Shown one piece after another: positions 24,367-32,748 of a stretch of 64,000 bases of DNA. Every line of letters starts with the position of its first letter. Within the stretch, counting starts at the first letter, position 1. This DNA is from Candidatus Zhuqueibacterota bacterium (GTDB taxonomy: Bacteria; Zhuqueibacterota; Zhuqueibacteria; Residuimicrobiales; Oceaniaggregativiventaceae): positions 1 to 64,000 of the forward strand of contig WJME01000220.1 in NCBI GenBank assembly GCA_014728115.1. Direction: 5' to 3'. The position numbers were made by a program, and so were the translations under genes. A model generated the notes under the pieces. The model did not search any database. It was not told where the DNA came from and was given only the letters and a program-made list of their open reading frames with translations.

Positions 24367-24933
24367 ATGGAAACGCTGCGCACATTTATTTGTATTCCCT
24401 TGCCGGACGAGATACTTTGTAAGGTTGAGCAGATACAGGAAAACGTAAGGCAAAAAGAGGATGGTGTTAAATGGGTTCATCCCCAATCCATGCATCTGAC
24501 CCTGCAGTTTTTGGGAGATGTAAAACAGACCTCTGTCGAGGAAATCGGTCGTATGATCACCCCATTGATAGAATCGACCCCAGCTTTTTTTCTGTCCCTT
24601 GAGGGAGCAGGTGCTTTTCCGAACTTTCGCCGGCCCAAAGTATTATGGCTCGGCATTCAGGATGAAAGCGGACAATTGGTCACATTACAAGAACAAATAG
24701 CCGCACAATTATCAAAACTTGGATTCAAGGAAGACAAAAAATACCATCCTCATCTAACCCTTGGACGCGTAAAAAAGCCCTGGCTGGCGCAAAAAGTGGT
24801 CGATCGGCTTTCAGATCAAAAGTGGGAATTAGGTTCCTTTAGCGCGGATCGTGTATTGCTCATGAAGAGTGAATTGTTGCCGCAGGGTGCACATCACACG
24901 TGTCTGATAAAAATTGAGTTACGCAAACATTAG
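24367..24933 (+). CDS. thpR: RNA 2',3'-cyclic phosphodiesterase (2H family)
   Basis: 188 residues with the two HxT motifs of 2H phosphoesterases: MHLTLQFLGD and HPHLTLGRV. It hydrolyses 2',3'-cyclic phosphates at RNA ends; ThpR/LigT proteins can also ligate tRNA halves in vitro. AAGGAG lies before the ATG, 9 bases after the cinA stop. The cinA-thpR-recA order occurs in several bacterial groups, and no functional link to recA is established. Confidence 0.93.
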   Translation: METLRTFICIPLPDEILCKVEQIQENVRQKEDGVKWVHPQSMHLTLQFLGDVKQTSVEEIGRMITPLIESTPAFFLSLEGAGAFPNFRRPKVLWLGIQDESGQLVTLQEQIAAQLSKLGFKEDKKYHPHLTLGRVKKPWLAQKVVDRLSDQKWELGSFSADRVLLMKSELLPQGAHHTCLIKIELRKH

Positions 24934-24948
24934 AAGAGAGGATTCGGA

Positions 24949-26025
24949 ATGGCTGACCAACGAGATGAAAAACGCAAAGTATTAGATATGGCCATGTCAC
25001 AAATCGACCGGCAATTTGGCAAAGGATCGGTGATGTGGTTAGGTCAAGAGCAAAAAATAAATGTCCCCACCATTTCAACCGGTTCGCTGTCTCTGGATGC
25101 TGCACTGGGAGTTGGAGGCATTCCACGCGGAAGAATTGTCGAAATCTATGGTCCGGAATCTTCAGGAAAAACCACTTTGGCCCTACATGTTATTGCCGAA
25201 GCTCAAAAAGCGGGGGGGCTGGCTGCATTTGTCGATGCCGAACATGCTATGGATGCTGAATATGCCAAAAAATTGGGTGTAGACACCGATAACCTGCTGA
25301 TCTCTCAACCTGACACCGGGGAACAAGCCCTGGAAATTACTGAAACACTGGTCCGCAGCGGCGCTCTCGATATCATCGTCATCGATTCTGTGGCCGCTCT
25401 GGTACCCAGAGCCGAAATCGAAGGAGATATGGGTGACGCCCAGATGGGTTTACAAGCCCGGCTCATGTCTCAGGCCATGCGAAAACTGACAGCGGCCATA
25501 AGCAAATCAAAGACTTCGGTGATTTTTATCAATCAGATTCGCGAAAAAATCGGAGTCATGTTTGGCAACCCAGAAACCACGACCGGCGGACGTGCTTTAA
25601 AATTTTATTCCTCTGTCAGAATGGATATTCGTCGAATTGCAGCCATCAAAGATGGCGAAAACGTCATAGGAAACCGGACAAAAGTCAAGGTTGTCAAGAA
25701 TAAAGTTGCTCCACCGTTCAGAGACGCAGAATTTGACATCATTTATGGCCAAGGTATTTCTAAAGTGGGCGATGTTTTGGACTTGGCCGTAAAGTATAAA
25801 ATCGTGGATAAAGCAGGGACATGGTTCTCCTTTGGAGATGAAAGATTAGGACAAGGACGCGAAAATGTAAAGCGATATCTCGATGATAACCCAGAGTTGT
25901 TTGTCGTGATTATGAACCGAGTCAAAGGTGAGCTCGGCATTGGTCCAAAGGAAGAACCCAAAAAAGCCGAGGAAAGCGAAAAACATCAAGACCGTCACAG
26001 CAATACAAGCACAAAAAAAGAATAG
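24949..26025 (+). CDS. recA: recombinase RecA
   Basis: Central strand-exchange protein. 358 residues: Walker [13 protein letters not shown]-type region VDAEHAMD, Walker [14 protein letters not shown]1 [11 protein letters not shown]2 [21 protein letters not shown], and a short C-terminal tail of charged residues. GAGAGG precedes the ATG, 15 bases after thpR. The last 98 bases overlap the open frame of recX. I saw no obvious SOS box upstream. Confidence 0.98.
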   Translation: MADQRDEKRKVLDMAMSQIDRQFGKGSVMWLGQEQKINVPTISTGSLSLDAALGVGGIPRGRIVEIYGPESSGKTTLALHVIAEAQKAGGLAAFVDAEHAMDAEYAKKLGVDTDNLLISQPDTGEQALEITETLVRSGALDIIVIDSVAALVPRAEIEGDMGDAQMGLQARLMSQAMRKLTAAISKSKTSVIFINQIREKIGVMFGNPETTTGGRALKFYSSVRMDIRRIAAIKDGENVIGNRTKVKVVKNKVAPPFRDAEFDIIYGQGISKVGDVLDLAVKYKIVDKAGTWFSFGDERLGQGRENVKRYLDDNPELFVVIMNRVKGELGIGPKEEPKKAEESEKHQDRHSNTSTKKE

Positions 26026-26620
26026 TAAGCGCTGTTCTGTATTCCTCGATAACGAGTTTGCGTTTGGAGTGCACCAAGATGTTCTGTTAAAGAGCGGCAT
26101 TTCAAAAGGCGATCAACTCTCCGAAGAACAAATCGAGGCCATCACTGCACTCGAAGATGTGCATAGGGCAAAGCAAAAAGCGTATAAACTGCTAGCCGTG
26201 CGGGCAAGAAGCGAAAAGGAACTGCGCGACAGATTGGTGCGAGATCAGATCCCCGAGAAGGTTATCGATACGGTAATAAATGACTTGAAAACGCTCGGAA
26301 TGTTAAATGATCAGGAGTTTGCTCTGATGTTTGCCCGTTCCCGCATGATCACCCGTCCCGAAGGTGCATTTCTTTTGAGAAGAGAATTATACGAAAAAGG
26401 AATCAACAAAGCCTTTATTGACACTGCCGTTGATCAAGTGTTTGCCGAAAAGAGCGAGACCGACTGGGCTTTCGAAGTCGCTGCGAAACGCAAACGTCAA
26501 ATAGGTCATCCCGATGATATTAAAACACGGAAAAAAGTTTCTGATTTTTTACAAAGACGGGGTTTTCACTGGGACATCGTTCGAGAGATTATGGACAGAT
26601 GGAATGAATTGGACAACTAA
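25928..26620 (+). CDS. recX: regulatory protein RecX
   Basis: Inhibits or modulates RecA filaments. The three-helix repeats are visible ([51 protein letters not shown]). The frame can open at GTG 25928, giving 230 residues and a 98-base overlap with recA. Family similarity appears to begin near [19 protein letters not shown], and no ATG, GTG or TTG lies there; an ATC codon at 25985, with GAGGAAAG before it, is the only well placed alternative. The start is therefore uncertain. The stop abuts the next ATG (TAAATG). Confidence 0.9.
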   Translation: MSSALVQRKNPKKPRKAKNIKTVTAIQAQKKNSKRCSVFLDNEFAFGVHQDVLLKSGISKGDQLSEEQIEAITALEDVHRAKQKAYKLLAVRARSEKELRDRLVRDQIPEKVIDTVINDLKTLGMLNDQEFALMFARSRMITRPEGAFLLRRELYEKGINKAFIDTAVDQVFAEKSETDWAFEVAAKRKRQIGHPDDIKTRKKVSDFLQRRGFHWDIVREIMDRWNELDN

Positions 26621-27847
26621 ATGACAAGGTATCAAACAGACGATAAAAATTGGGGACTGGTGACCCGCATATTAAAAGCGGCTAAAACTGGAATCGAGAT
26701 GGGGTCAGTAAAACCTCATATTGCCCCTATCTACCAAACGGTTAATTTTGAATATCCTGATGCCGAACAGGGATTGGCAATTTTTGAAGGTAAGCAAGAG
26801 GGATATATCTATACCCGCTATAGCAATCCCAGCACAGATCTTTTCGCTCATATGGTATCGGTGCTGGAGGGTGCTGAAGGCGGCTTGGCTGCATCCTCTG
26901 GAATGGCTGCAATTAGCAGTGTCTTTATGGCACATACCCAAAAAGGCGATCATATCGTCTCTTCGAAAGATATTTATGGCGGGAGCCGAGCCTTTTTTGT
27001 TCGTGATCTTGCAGCAATGGAAAGAGAGATCGATTTTGTAGATATCACGGATATCAACAAGATTGCCACAAAGATCCGAAAGAACACCCGTATTCTATAT
27101 ACGGAAATATTGGGAAACCCAAATCTTGTTTTTGCAGATATTGTAAAACTCGGCGAGCTGGCAAGAGATCATAATATCAAATTGATTGTCGATAATACCT
27201 TTACCCCACCTCCCATTGCTCAGCCCATAGAGATGGGAGCGGATATTATTATCCATAGTGCGACCAAGTATCTCGGAGGGCACGGTGATCTGGTCGGTGG
27301 CGTCATATTGGGACAGCATCACGACTTGAAGGATGTTGCTGCAAAGTTGATAAATTTTGGGGGTTGTCTGAGTCCCTTTAATGCCTGGCTGGGAATCAGG
27401 GGACTGAAAACTTTGCTGCTGAGACTTGAAAGACAATGTGAAAATGCCCTGAAATTAGCACAGTTTTTGGAAACTCATCCCGCTGTGAACAAAGTCTATT
27501 ATCCGGGTCTGGAAAGCCATCCTTGTCATGGTCTTGCTCGTTCTCAACTACAGGGATTCGGGGCCATGTTGTCGTTTGAAGTCAAGGGTGGATTTGAAAC
27601 GGCAAAAGCGCTGATCGATGCTGTGCGTGTCTGCCGATTTACGGTGAGTCTGGGAGAAATCGACACGCTAATCATTCACCCTGCTTCGACTTCACATGTC
27701 AGCCTTTCCGTTGAGGATCGGGAAAAAATCGGTATTACAGATAGCTTGTTGCGCTTGTCTGTTGGCATTGAAAACTATTCTGATCTTGAGAACGATTTTT
27801 TGCAAGCTTTTGATAAACTTAACCATGGGAATAGTGATGAATTCTAA
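26621..27847 (+). CDS. PLP-dependent Cys/Met metabolism enzyme (MetB / methionine gamma-lyase family)
   Basis: 408 residues of the trans-sulfuration family. It has YTRYSNPSTDLF near the N-terminus, the EGAEGGLAASSGMAAIS pocket, and the PLP lysine in IIHSATKYLGGHGDLVGG. SLGEIDTLIIHPASTSH is the C-terminal substrate-binding region. It could be a cystathionine gamma-synthase, cystathionine gamma-lyase, methionine gamma-lyase or O-acetylhomoserine sulfhydrylase; sequence alone does not decide. It lies between recX and alaS, which are adjacent in many bacteria. The last 11 bases overlap the alaS start. Confidence 0.9.
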   Translation: MTRYQTDDKNWGLVTRILKAAKTGIEMGSVKPHIAPIYQTVNFEYPDAEQGLAIFEGKQEGYIYTRYSNPSTDLFAHMVSVLEGAEGGLAASSGMAAISSVFMAHTQKGDHIVSSKDIYGGSRAFFVRDLAAMEREIDFVDITDINKIATKIRKNTRILYTEILGNPNLVFADIVKLGELARDHNIKLIVDNTFTPPPIAQPIEMGADIIIHSATKYLGGHGDLVGGVILGQHHDLKDVAAKLINFGGCLSPFNAWLGIRGLKTLLLRLERQCENALKLAQFLETHPAVNKVYYPGLESHPCHGLARSQLQGFGAMLSFEVKGGFETAKALIDAVRVCRFTVSLGEIDTLIIHPASTSHVSLSVEDREKIGITDSLLRLSVGIENYSDLENDFLQAFDKLNHGNSDEF

Positions 27848-30461
27848 TGAAATCAGACAATCCTTTTTAGATTTTTTCAAGGGTAAACAACACCATATTG
27901 TGCCCAGCGCACCGGTCATCCCTCAGAATGATCCTACTCTTTTATTTACAAATGCAGGTATGAATCAATTTAAAGACATCTTTCTTGGGACACGTGAACG
28001 ACCCTATCCCCGCGTTGCAGATTCGCAAAAATGCATACGAGTATCCGGCAAACACAATGATCTCGAAGAGGTCGGACGAGACACTTATCATCACACCTTT
28101 TTTGAGATGCTCGGGAATTGGTCCTTTGCTGATTATTTTAAGGCCGAGGCCATTGAATGGGCCTGGGAGCTGCTTACAAATGTTTGGCAGCTTCCTAAAG
28201 ATCGTCTTTACGCCACAGTCTTTAGCGGCGATAAGGAAGATCATGTGCCGTTTGATAAAGAAGCCGCTGATTTGTGGCGCGAGGTAACGGATATTCCTCC
28301 CGACCACATTCTTCCTTTTGGTAAAAAAGACAACTTTTGGGAAATGGGACAAGTTGGCCCTTGCGGACCCTGCTCAGAGATTCATATTGATATTGGGCCG
28401 GAATATGAAAACAAGAGTGACGCGTCCAAATCAGGTGTAAATAGTGGATCTTCCAGATATATTGAGATCTGGAATCTCGTTTTTATCCAATATAATAGAG
28501 ACCTCTCAGGAAAATTACATCAGTTGCCTTATCAACATGTCGATACAGGTGCGGGTTTTGAGAGGTTGGTGGCCGTTCTGCAGAATAAAGGATCGAATTA
28601 TGATACAGATCTTTTCAAACCATTAATGGATACCATTTCTTCCCTGACTGGTTATCACTATGGACAGGGGGGTGAAATCGATGTTGCCTTTAGAGTCTTG
28701 TCCGATCATATACGAGCACTCTCTTTTGCGATCGCAGACGGAGCGATTCCTGGCAATGAAGGTCAGGGATATGTTCTTAGAAGATTGCTTCGTCGGGCAG
28801 CTCGATTTGGAAGAATTTTAAATATCAAAGAACCGTTTTTCTTTCACCTGGTTGATCCTCTGGTGGATAAAATGGGACACGCTTATCCCGAAATCAAAGA
28901 GCGGCAAAAACACATTACTCGTGTGATAAAAGCTGAGGAAGAGAGTTTTAATCGCACCCTTGACCGTGGAATCGAACTGTTTGAAGAGATTGCCCAAAAA
29001 ATCAGAAAAAAGGGAGAAACCGCTTTTCCCGGCAAAGATGCTTTTCTCTTGCATGACACCTACGGTTTTCCTCTTGATTTAACCCAGCTGATGGCCCAAG
29101 AACGAGGATTGAACGTTGATAGCGATGGCTTTAATCGCGAGATGAATTTGCAAAGACAGCGTTCCAGTGGTGTCAAACAGTCAGAATATGAAACTTTGGA
29201 TCTAGAGTTGCTCGCTGGCAAAAAAACCGAGTTTGTGGGATATACTCTGGATGAGGTCGAAAGCCATGTGGAATATGCTGATGATCAGCGGATTATCTTA
29301 TCCTCCACTCCTCTTTATGCCGAGGCCGGTGGACAGGTGGGTGACAGAGGAACAATTTTTAATGACAAAATTCAGTTTGTCGTTGATACCACCAAACAAA
29401 TAGGACAGTATATTGTCCATCACGGAAAATATAAAGAGGGCGTACCCCCGGCTCAAGGGACAAAAGTGATCGCAAAAGTAGATTCGGAGTCAAGACGACC
29501 TACAGAAAGAAATCATACTGTAACACATCTCTTGCATAAATCGCTCAGAAAAATTCTGGGAGATCACATTAGCCAAGCGGGCTCTCTGGTCCATCCCGAT
29601 TATATGCGATTTGATTTTACTCATTTTGAAAAAATATCTCGGAAAGATTTAGAGCAAATAGAGCAAATGGTCAACGAGCACATCCTCCGAGATTTGCCGG
29701 TTTCCTGGCGCTATTTAAAGCTTGATGAAGCAAAAAAGATGGGTGCTGTAGCCCTGTTCGGTGAGAAATACGGGGATATTGTTCGGATGGTGCAAGTCGA
29801 TTCTTTTTCCAGAGAACTATGTGGAGGAACTCATGTAGATGCCACCGGAAAAATCGGTGCTTTTGTCATTACCTCAGAAAGTGCGGTTGCGGCAGGTATT
29901 CGAAGAATTGAAGCTCTGACCGGCCTGAATGCAATGGCATATATGAAAAAGCGTGTCGAGATGTTGAGTGAAGCAGCGCAACTGGTAGGAGCAGCACCCG
30001 AAAAAGTTCCTTCACGTATAAAGGCTCTTTTGTCTGAGCGCAAAGAACTGGAAAATCAGATCAAATCTCTGCAGCAAAAAGGTGCGAGTGATATCATTGG
30101 GAACCTGGTTACAAAAAGTCAACCCATAGATGGGATTAATGTGGTTTGTGCCTTGGTAGACGTGCCCAATATGGATGGATTGAAAACTATGGGTGACCAG
30201 TTAAGGGACAGATTAAAATCCGGAGTAGGTATTCTCGGAGCAGATCTTGAGGGCAAGGCCGCTCTTGTTTGTGTTGTTACAAAAGACCTCATTGAAACCA
30301 AGGGGTTGAAAGCCGGCGACATCATCAAGAAAGTGGCTCGAATCGCAGGAGGAGGGGGCGGTGGAAGCCCACATATGGCCACTGCTGGTGCAAAGGATAC
30401 CACCCATCTGCAAACAGCAATAGAGAGCTCGGTAGATATAGTAAAAGATTTACTTGACTAG
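27837..30461 (+). CDS. alaS: alanyl-tRNA synthetase
   Basis: Class II synthetase with full domain set in 874 residues. The catalytic core starts MNSNEIRQSFLDFF and contains FTNAGMNQFKD and HHTFFEMLGNWSFADYF. The editing domain has HTVTHLLHKSLR and CGGTHVDATG, which supply the zinc-site residues that remove Ser and Gly from tRNA-Ala. The C-Ala domain ends with AGGGGGGSPHMA. ATG 27837 starts the conserved N-terminus; a longer frame from 27696 lies inside the preceding gene and is rejected. GGGAA precedes the ATG. Confidence 0.97.
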   Translation: MNSNEIRQSFLDFFKGKQHHIVPSAPVIPQNDPTLLFTNAGMNQFKDIFLGTRERPYPRVADSQKCIRVSGKHNDLEEVGRDTYHHTFFEMLGNWSFADYFKAEAIEWAWELLTNVWQLPKDRLYATVFSGDKEDHVPFDKEAADLWREVTDIPPDHILPFGKKDNFWEMGQVGPCGPCSEIHIDIGPEYENKSDASKSGVNSGSSRYIEIWNLVFIQYNRDLSGKLHQLPYQHVDTGAGFERLVAVLQNKGSNYDTDLFKPLMDTISSLTGYHYGQGGEIDVAFRVLSDHIRALSFAIADGAIPGNEGQGYVLRRLLRRAARFGRILNIKEPFFFHLVDPLVDKMGHAYPEIKERQKHITRVIKAEEESFNRTLDRGIELFEEIAQKIRKKGETAFPGKDAFLLHDTYGFPLDLTQLMAQERGLNVDSDGFNREMNLQRQRSSGVKQSEYETLDLELLAGKKTEFVGYTLDEVESHVEYADDQRIILSSTPLYAEAGGQVGDRGTIFNDKIQFVVDTTKQIGQYIVHHGKYKEGVPPAQGTKVIAKVDSESRRPTERNHTVTHLLHKSLRKILGDHISQAGSLVHPDYMRFDFTHFEKISRKDLEQIEQMVNEHILRDLPVSWRYLKLDEAKKMGAVALFGEKYGDIVRMVQVDSFSRELCGGTHVDATGKIGAFVITSESAVAAGIRRIEALTGLNAMAYMKKRVEMLSEAAQLVGAAPEKVPSRIKALLSERKELENQIKSLQQKGASDIIGNLVTKSQPIDGINVVCALVDVPNMDGLKTMGDQLRDRLKSGVGILGADLEGKAALVCVVTKDLIETKGLKAGDIIKKVARIAGGGGGGSPHMATAGAKDTTHLQTAIESSVDIVKDLLD

Positions 30462-30483
30462 TTGATAAAAATGGGATAGACCT

Positions 30484-31236
30484 GTGAAGGTTTTTGAACA
30501 ACTGTTGCATGCCAAAAAAGAGCGTGGTGCAGCATATCTGGTTTTGATCGATCCGGACAAGCAAAGCGTGGAAGATGCTGTCAAACTGGCGAAAATGTGT
30601 GAAAAAGCTGGTGTTGATGCGTTACTCGTGGGCGGCAGTTTGCTTTTTGCTCATATCTTTGGAGAATTGATCAAAGCGATAAAAGCTGCTTGCGATTTAC
30701 CTGTTATTATTTTTCCGGGCGGTGCCCGGCAAATTTCACCTTATGCCGATGCCATTCTCTTCCTTTCACTCATCAGCGGAAGGAATCCGCATCACCTCAT
30801 TGGAGAACAGGTCATTTCCGCTCCTATCATCAAATCCATGAAATTGGAAACCATCTCTACGGGGTATATGTTCATCGAGGCCGGAAATGTGACATCTGCC
30901 CAGTTTTTAAGCGATTCTCGTCCTATACCCAGAAAAAAAACCGATATTGCCCTCGCTCACGCACTCGCCGCAGAATATCTGGGTATGAGATGCATCTATT
31001 TAGAGGCGGGAAGCGGGGCCAAATTATCGGTTCCTGAGGAAATGATAGGTTTATTGTATCAGCATGTCACGATCCCTATGATCGTTGGCGGCGGGATTCG
31101 CACTCCCGAAGAAGCACTGCGAAAGGTGGAGGCCGGTGCAAGTTTTGTGGTGACAGGAAATGTGGTTGAAAAGAATCCTGAACTGGGCTTTCTTAAAGCA
31201 TTTGCTGATGCAATACACGAAAAGAAAAAAAGATAG
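30484..31236 (+). CDS. geranylgeranylglyceryl-phosphate synthase family protein (group II-like)
   Basis: 250-residue TIM barrel of the PcrB/GGGPS family, which joins glycerol-1-phosphate to a polyprenyl diphosphate. Motifs: LVLIDPDK, VGGSLLF, IIFPGGARQISPYADA, YLEAGSGA, IVGGGIRTPEEA and VTGNVVE. Group II members occur in archaea and in Bacteroidetes-type bacteria. The enzyme makes the first ether bond of archaeal membrane lipids; FCB bacteria have been proposed to make such lipids. No glycerol-1-phosphate dehydrogenase or second prenyltransferase (DGGGP synthase) is in the window, so the product here is unknown. The start is GTG 30484. It follows alaS by 22 bases and precedes the PHP gene by 11. 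Confidence 0.88.
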   Translation: MKVFEQLLHAKKERGAAYLVLIDPDKQSVEDAVKLAKMCEKAGVDALLVGGSLLFAHIFGELIKAIKAACDLPVIIFPGGARQISPYADAILFLSLISGRNPHHLIGEQVISAPIIKSMKLETISTGYMFIEAGNVTSAQFLSDSRPIPRKKTDIALAHALAAEYLGMRCIYLEAGSGAKLSVPEEMIGLLYQHVTIPMIVGGGIRTPEEALRKVEAGASFVVTGNVVEKNPELGFLKAFADAIHEKKKR

Positions 31237-31247
31237 GTGGTATATTC

Positions 31248-32051
31248 ATGGTCTTTATTGATACCCATTCCCATGTTCTGCCTTTTATCGATGATGGTGC
31301 AGAAGATTGGGATATGGCAATGGCTATGCTAAAACAAGCTCAAGATGATGGTGTGCATCAGGTTGTTTGCACTCCACACATACAATCCGCGATCGACTTT
31401 GACCGGGAAGATGAAATTATTGGTGTTTTTAATGAACTCCAGGATCGCGCCAAGTCAAATGGTATCCGAATTCTTTTGCATCTCGGGGCAGAAATTTATA
31501 TACAACCAGATTTACAGCTCGACAAGAAAATCGCTACGCTGGCTCAAAATGGTCGGTATTTTTTAATCGAATTCCCAATGAATTTGATACCGGACTTTGT
31601 CAGCCAGCGATTTTTCGATCTGGTCATGGATGATAAAATTCCTATTGTTGCTCATCCTGAGAGAAATGCTCGTATTATTACAGACATTGGCAAAGCTTAC
31701 GAATTTGTGCAAAGAGGAGCTTTATTACAGGCCAATGCTGGCAGTATAACCGGTCAGTTTGGAGAAACGGTGCAAAAAACAGTCTTTCGCTTATTGGATG
31801 CGAAATTGATTCATTTGGTGGGGTCTGATGCCCATAACAATTCAGGGCGTCCATTGATGCTACGCAAAGCATATGATATAATTTTGCGAAAATATGGTCA
31901 GGAAGCAGCTTATAAGCTCTTTTATAGCCATCCAAAATTAATCTTGTCTGCTCAAAATGTGAGTGTGGAAGAGCCAGGCCCGTTTGTCAATGAAAAGTCA
32001 AAAAAAATATCAGATCGCTTTAAACATTTATGGGAAAAGATTATAACATAA
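31248..32051 (+). CDS. CpsB/YwqE-type PHP phosphatase
   Basis: 267 residues of the PHP fold with metal-binding motifs DTHSHVLPFIDDGAED, CTPHI, HLGAEIY, VAHPERN and GSDAHN. Relatives (CpsB, YwqE, CapC) dephosphorylate tyrosine residues of polysaccharide co-polymerase kinases and so regulate capsule or exopolysaccharide export. No BY-kinase or wzx/wzy gene is in the window; gmhA follows by 10 bases, which keeps an envelope-sugar theme. Confidence 0.9.
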   Translation: MVFIDTHSHVLPFIDDGAEDWDMAMAMLKQAQDDGVHQVVCTPHIQSAIDFDREDEIIGVFNELQDRAKSNGIRILLHLGAEIYIQPDLQLDKKIATLAQNGRYFLIEFPMNLIPDFVSQRFFDLVMDDKIPIVAHPERNARIITDIGKAYEFVQRGALLQANAGSITGQFGETVQKTVFRLLDAKLIHLVGSDAHNNSGRPLMLRKAYDIILRKYGQEAAYKLFYSHPKLILSAQNVSVEEPGPFVNEKSKKISDRFKHLWEKIIT

Positions 32052-32061
32052 GAGGTGATTC

Positions 32062-32640
32062 GTGCAAGATCAGGTGCTGCAGATCAAATCTTGGTTCAAA
32101 GAAAGTGCTCGCATCAAAACTTTATTGGCCGAAACGTTTTCTGAATCTGTCAATGAAACAGCCACACTTTTGATTAAAGCTCTTCAAAAAGAGGGCAAAA
32201 TATTGATTTGTGGTAATGGTGGCAGCGCTGCGGATGCTCAACATTTTGCTGCTGAACTCGTCGGTCGTTTTAAACGAGACCGTTCACCGTTGGCAGCCCT
32301 GGCACTCACAACTGACACCTCTATTCTAACAGCAGTTGGCAATGACTTTGAATATGACAAGGTCTACCAGCAACAAGTTGAAGCTCTCGCCAAAAAAAAT
32401 GATATACTGGTGGTGTTGAGTACGAGTGGTAATTCAAAAAATATCGTCCGTGCCATTTCGGCAGCCAAAGCGAGGGGAATCAAAACCATTGCATTGCTTG
32501 GCCGCGACGGTGGCCAAATTTTGGGACTGTCTGATTATTCCATTGTGGTCCCTGCCCAGGGGTCCGATCGGATTCAAGAAGGTCATATTACGATTATTCA
32601 CATATGGTGTGATTTGATAGAAAATGCCATGTTTCCATGA
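32062..32640 (+). CDS. gmhA: sedoheptulose-7-phosphate isomerase (GmhA)
   Basis: First step of heptose synthesis for lipopolysaccharide. 192 residues with a SIS domain: CGNGGSAADAQHFAAELVGRF, VLSTSGNSKN, and the C-terminal EGHITIIHIWCDLIE, where Glu and His are catalytic. The start is GTG 32062 with AGAGGTG before it. This supports a heptose-containing LPS and thus an outer membrane. DiaA-like SIS proteins are similar, but the TTDTS and HIWCDLIE motifs favour GmhA. Confidence 0.92.
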   Translation: MQDQVLQIKSWFKESARIKTLLAETFSESVNETATLLIKALQKEGKILICGNGGSAADAQHFAAELVGRFKRDRSPLAALALTTDTSILTAVGNDFEYDKVYQQQVEALAKKNDILVVLSTSGNSKNIVRAISAAKARGIKTIALLGRDGGQILGLSDYSIVVPAQGSDRIQEGHITIIHIWCDLIENAMFP

Positions 32641-32748
32641 TGACACGATTCTGATCTACTGTCCAGAGATTATTCTGGAAACCTTTGTTTACAAGTTTCG
32701 TTAAAACACCAGAAAACAATCGGATCGTAATTTAGAGAATACAATATC

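Noticed and set aside
27696-27836. alaS start at 27696
   Set aside because: The extra 47 residues lie inside the PLP enzyme gene and are unlike AlaRS; ATG 27837 matches the family.
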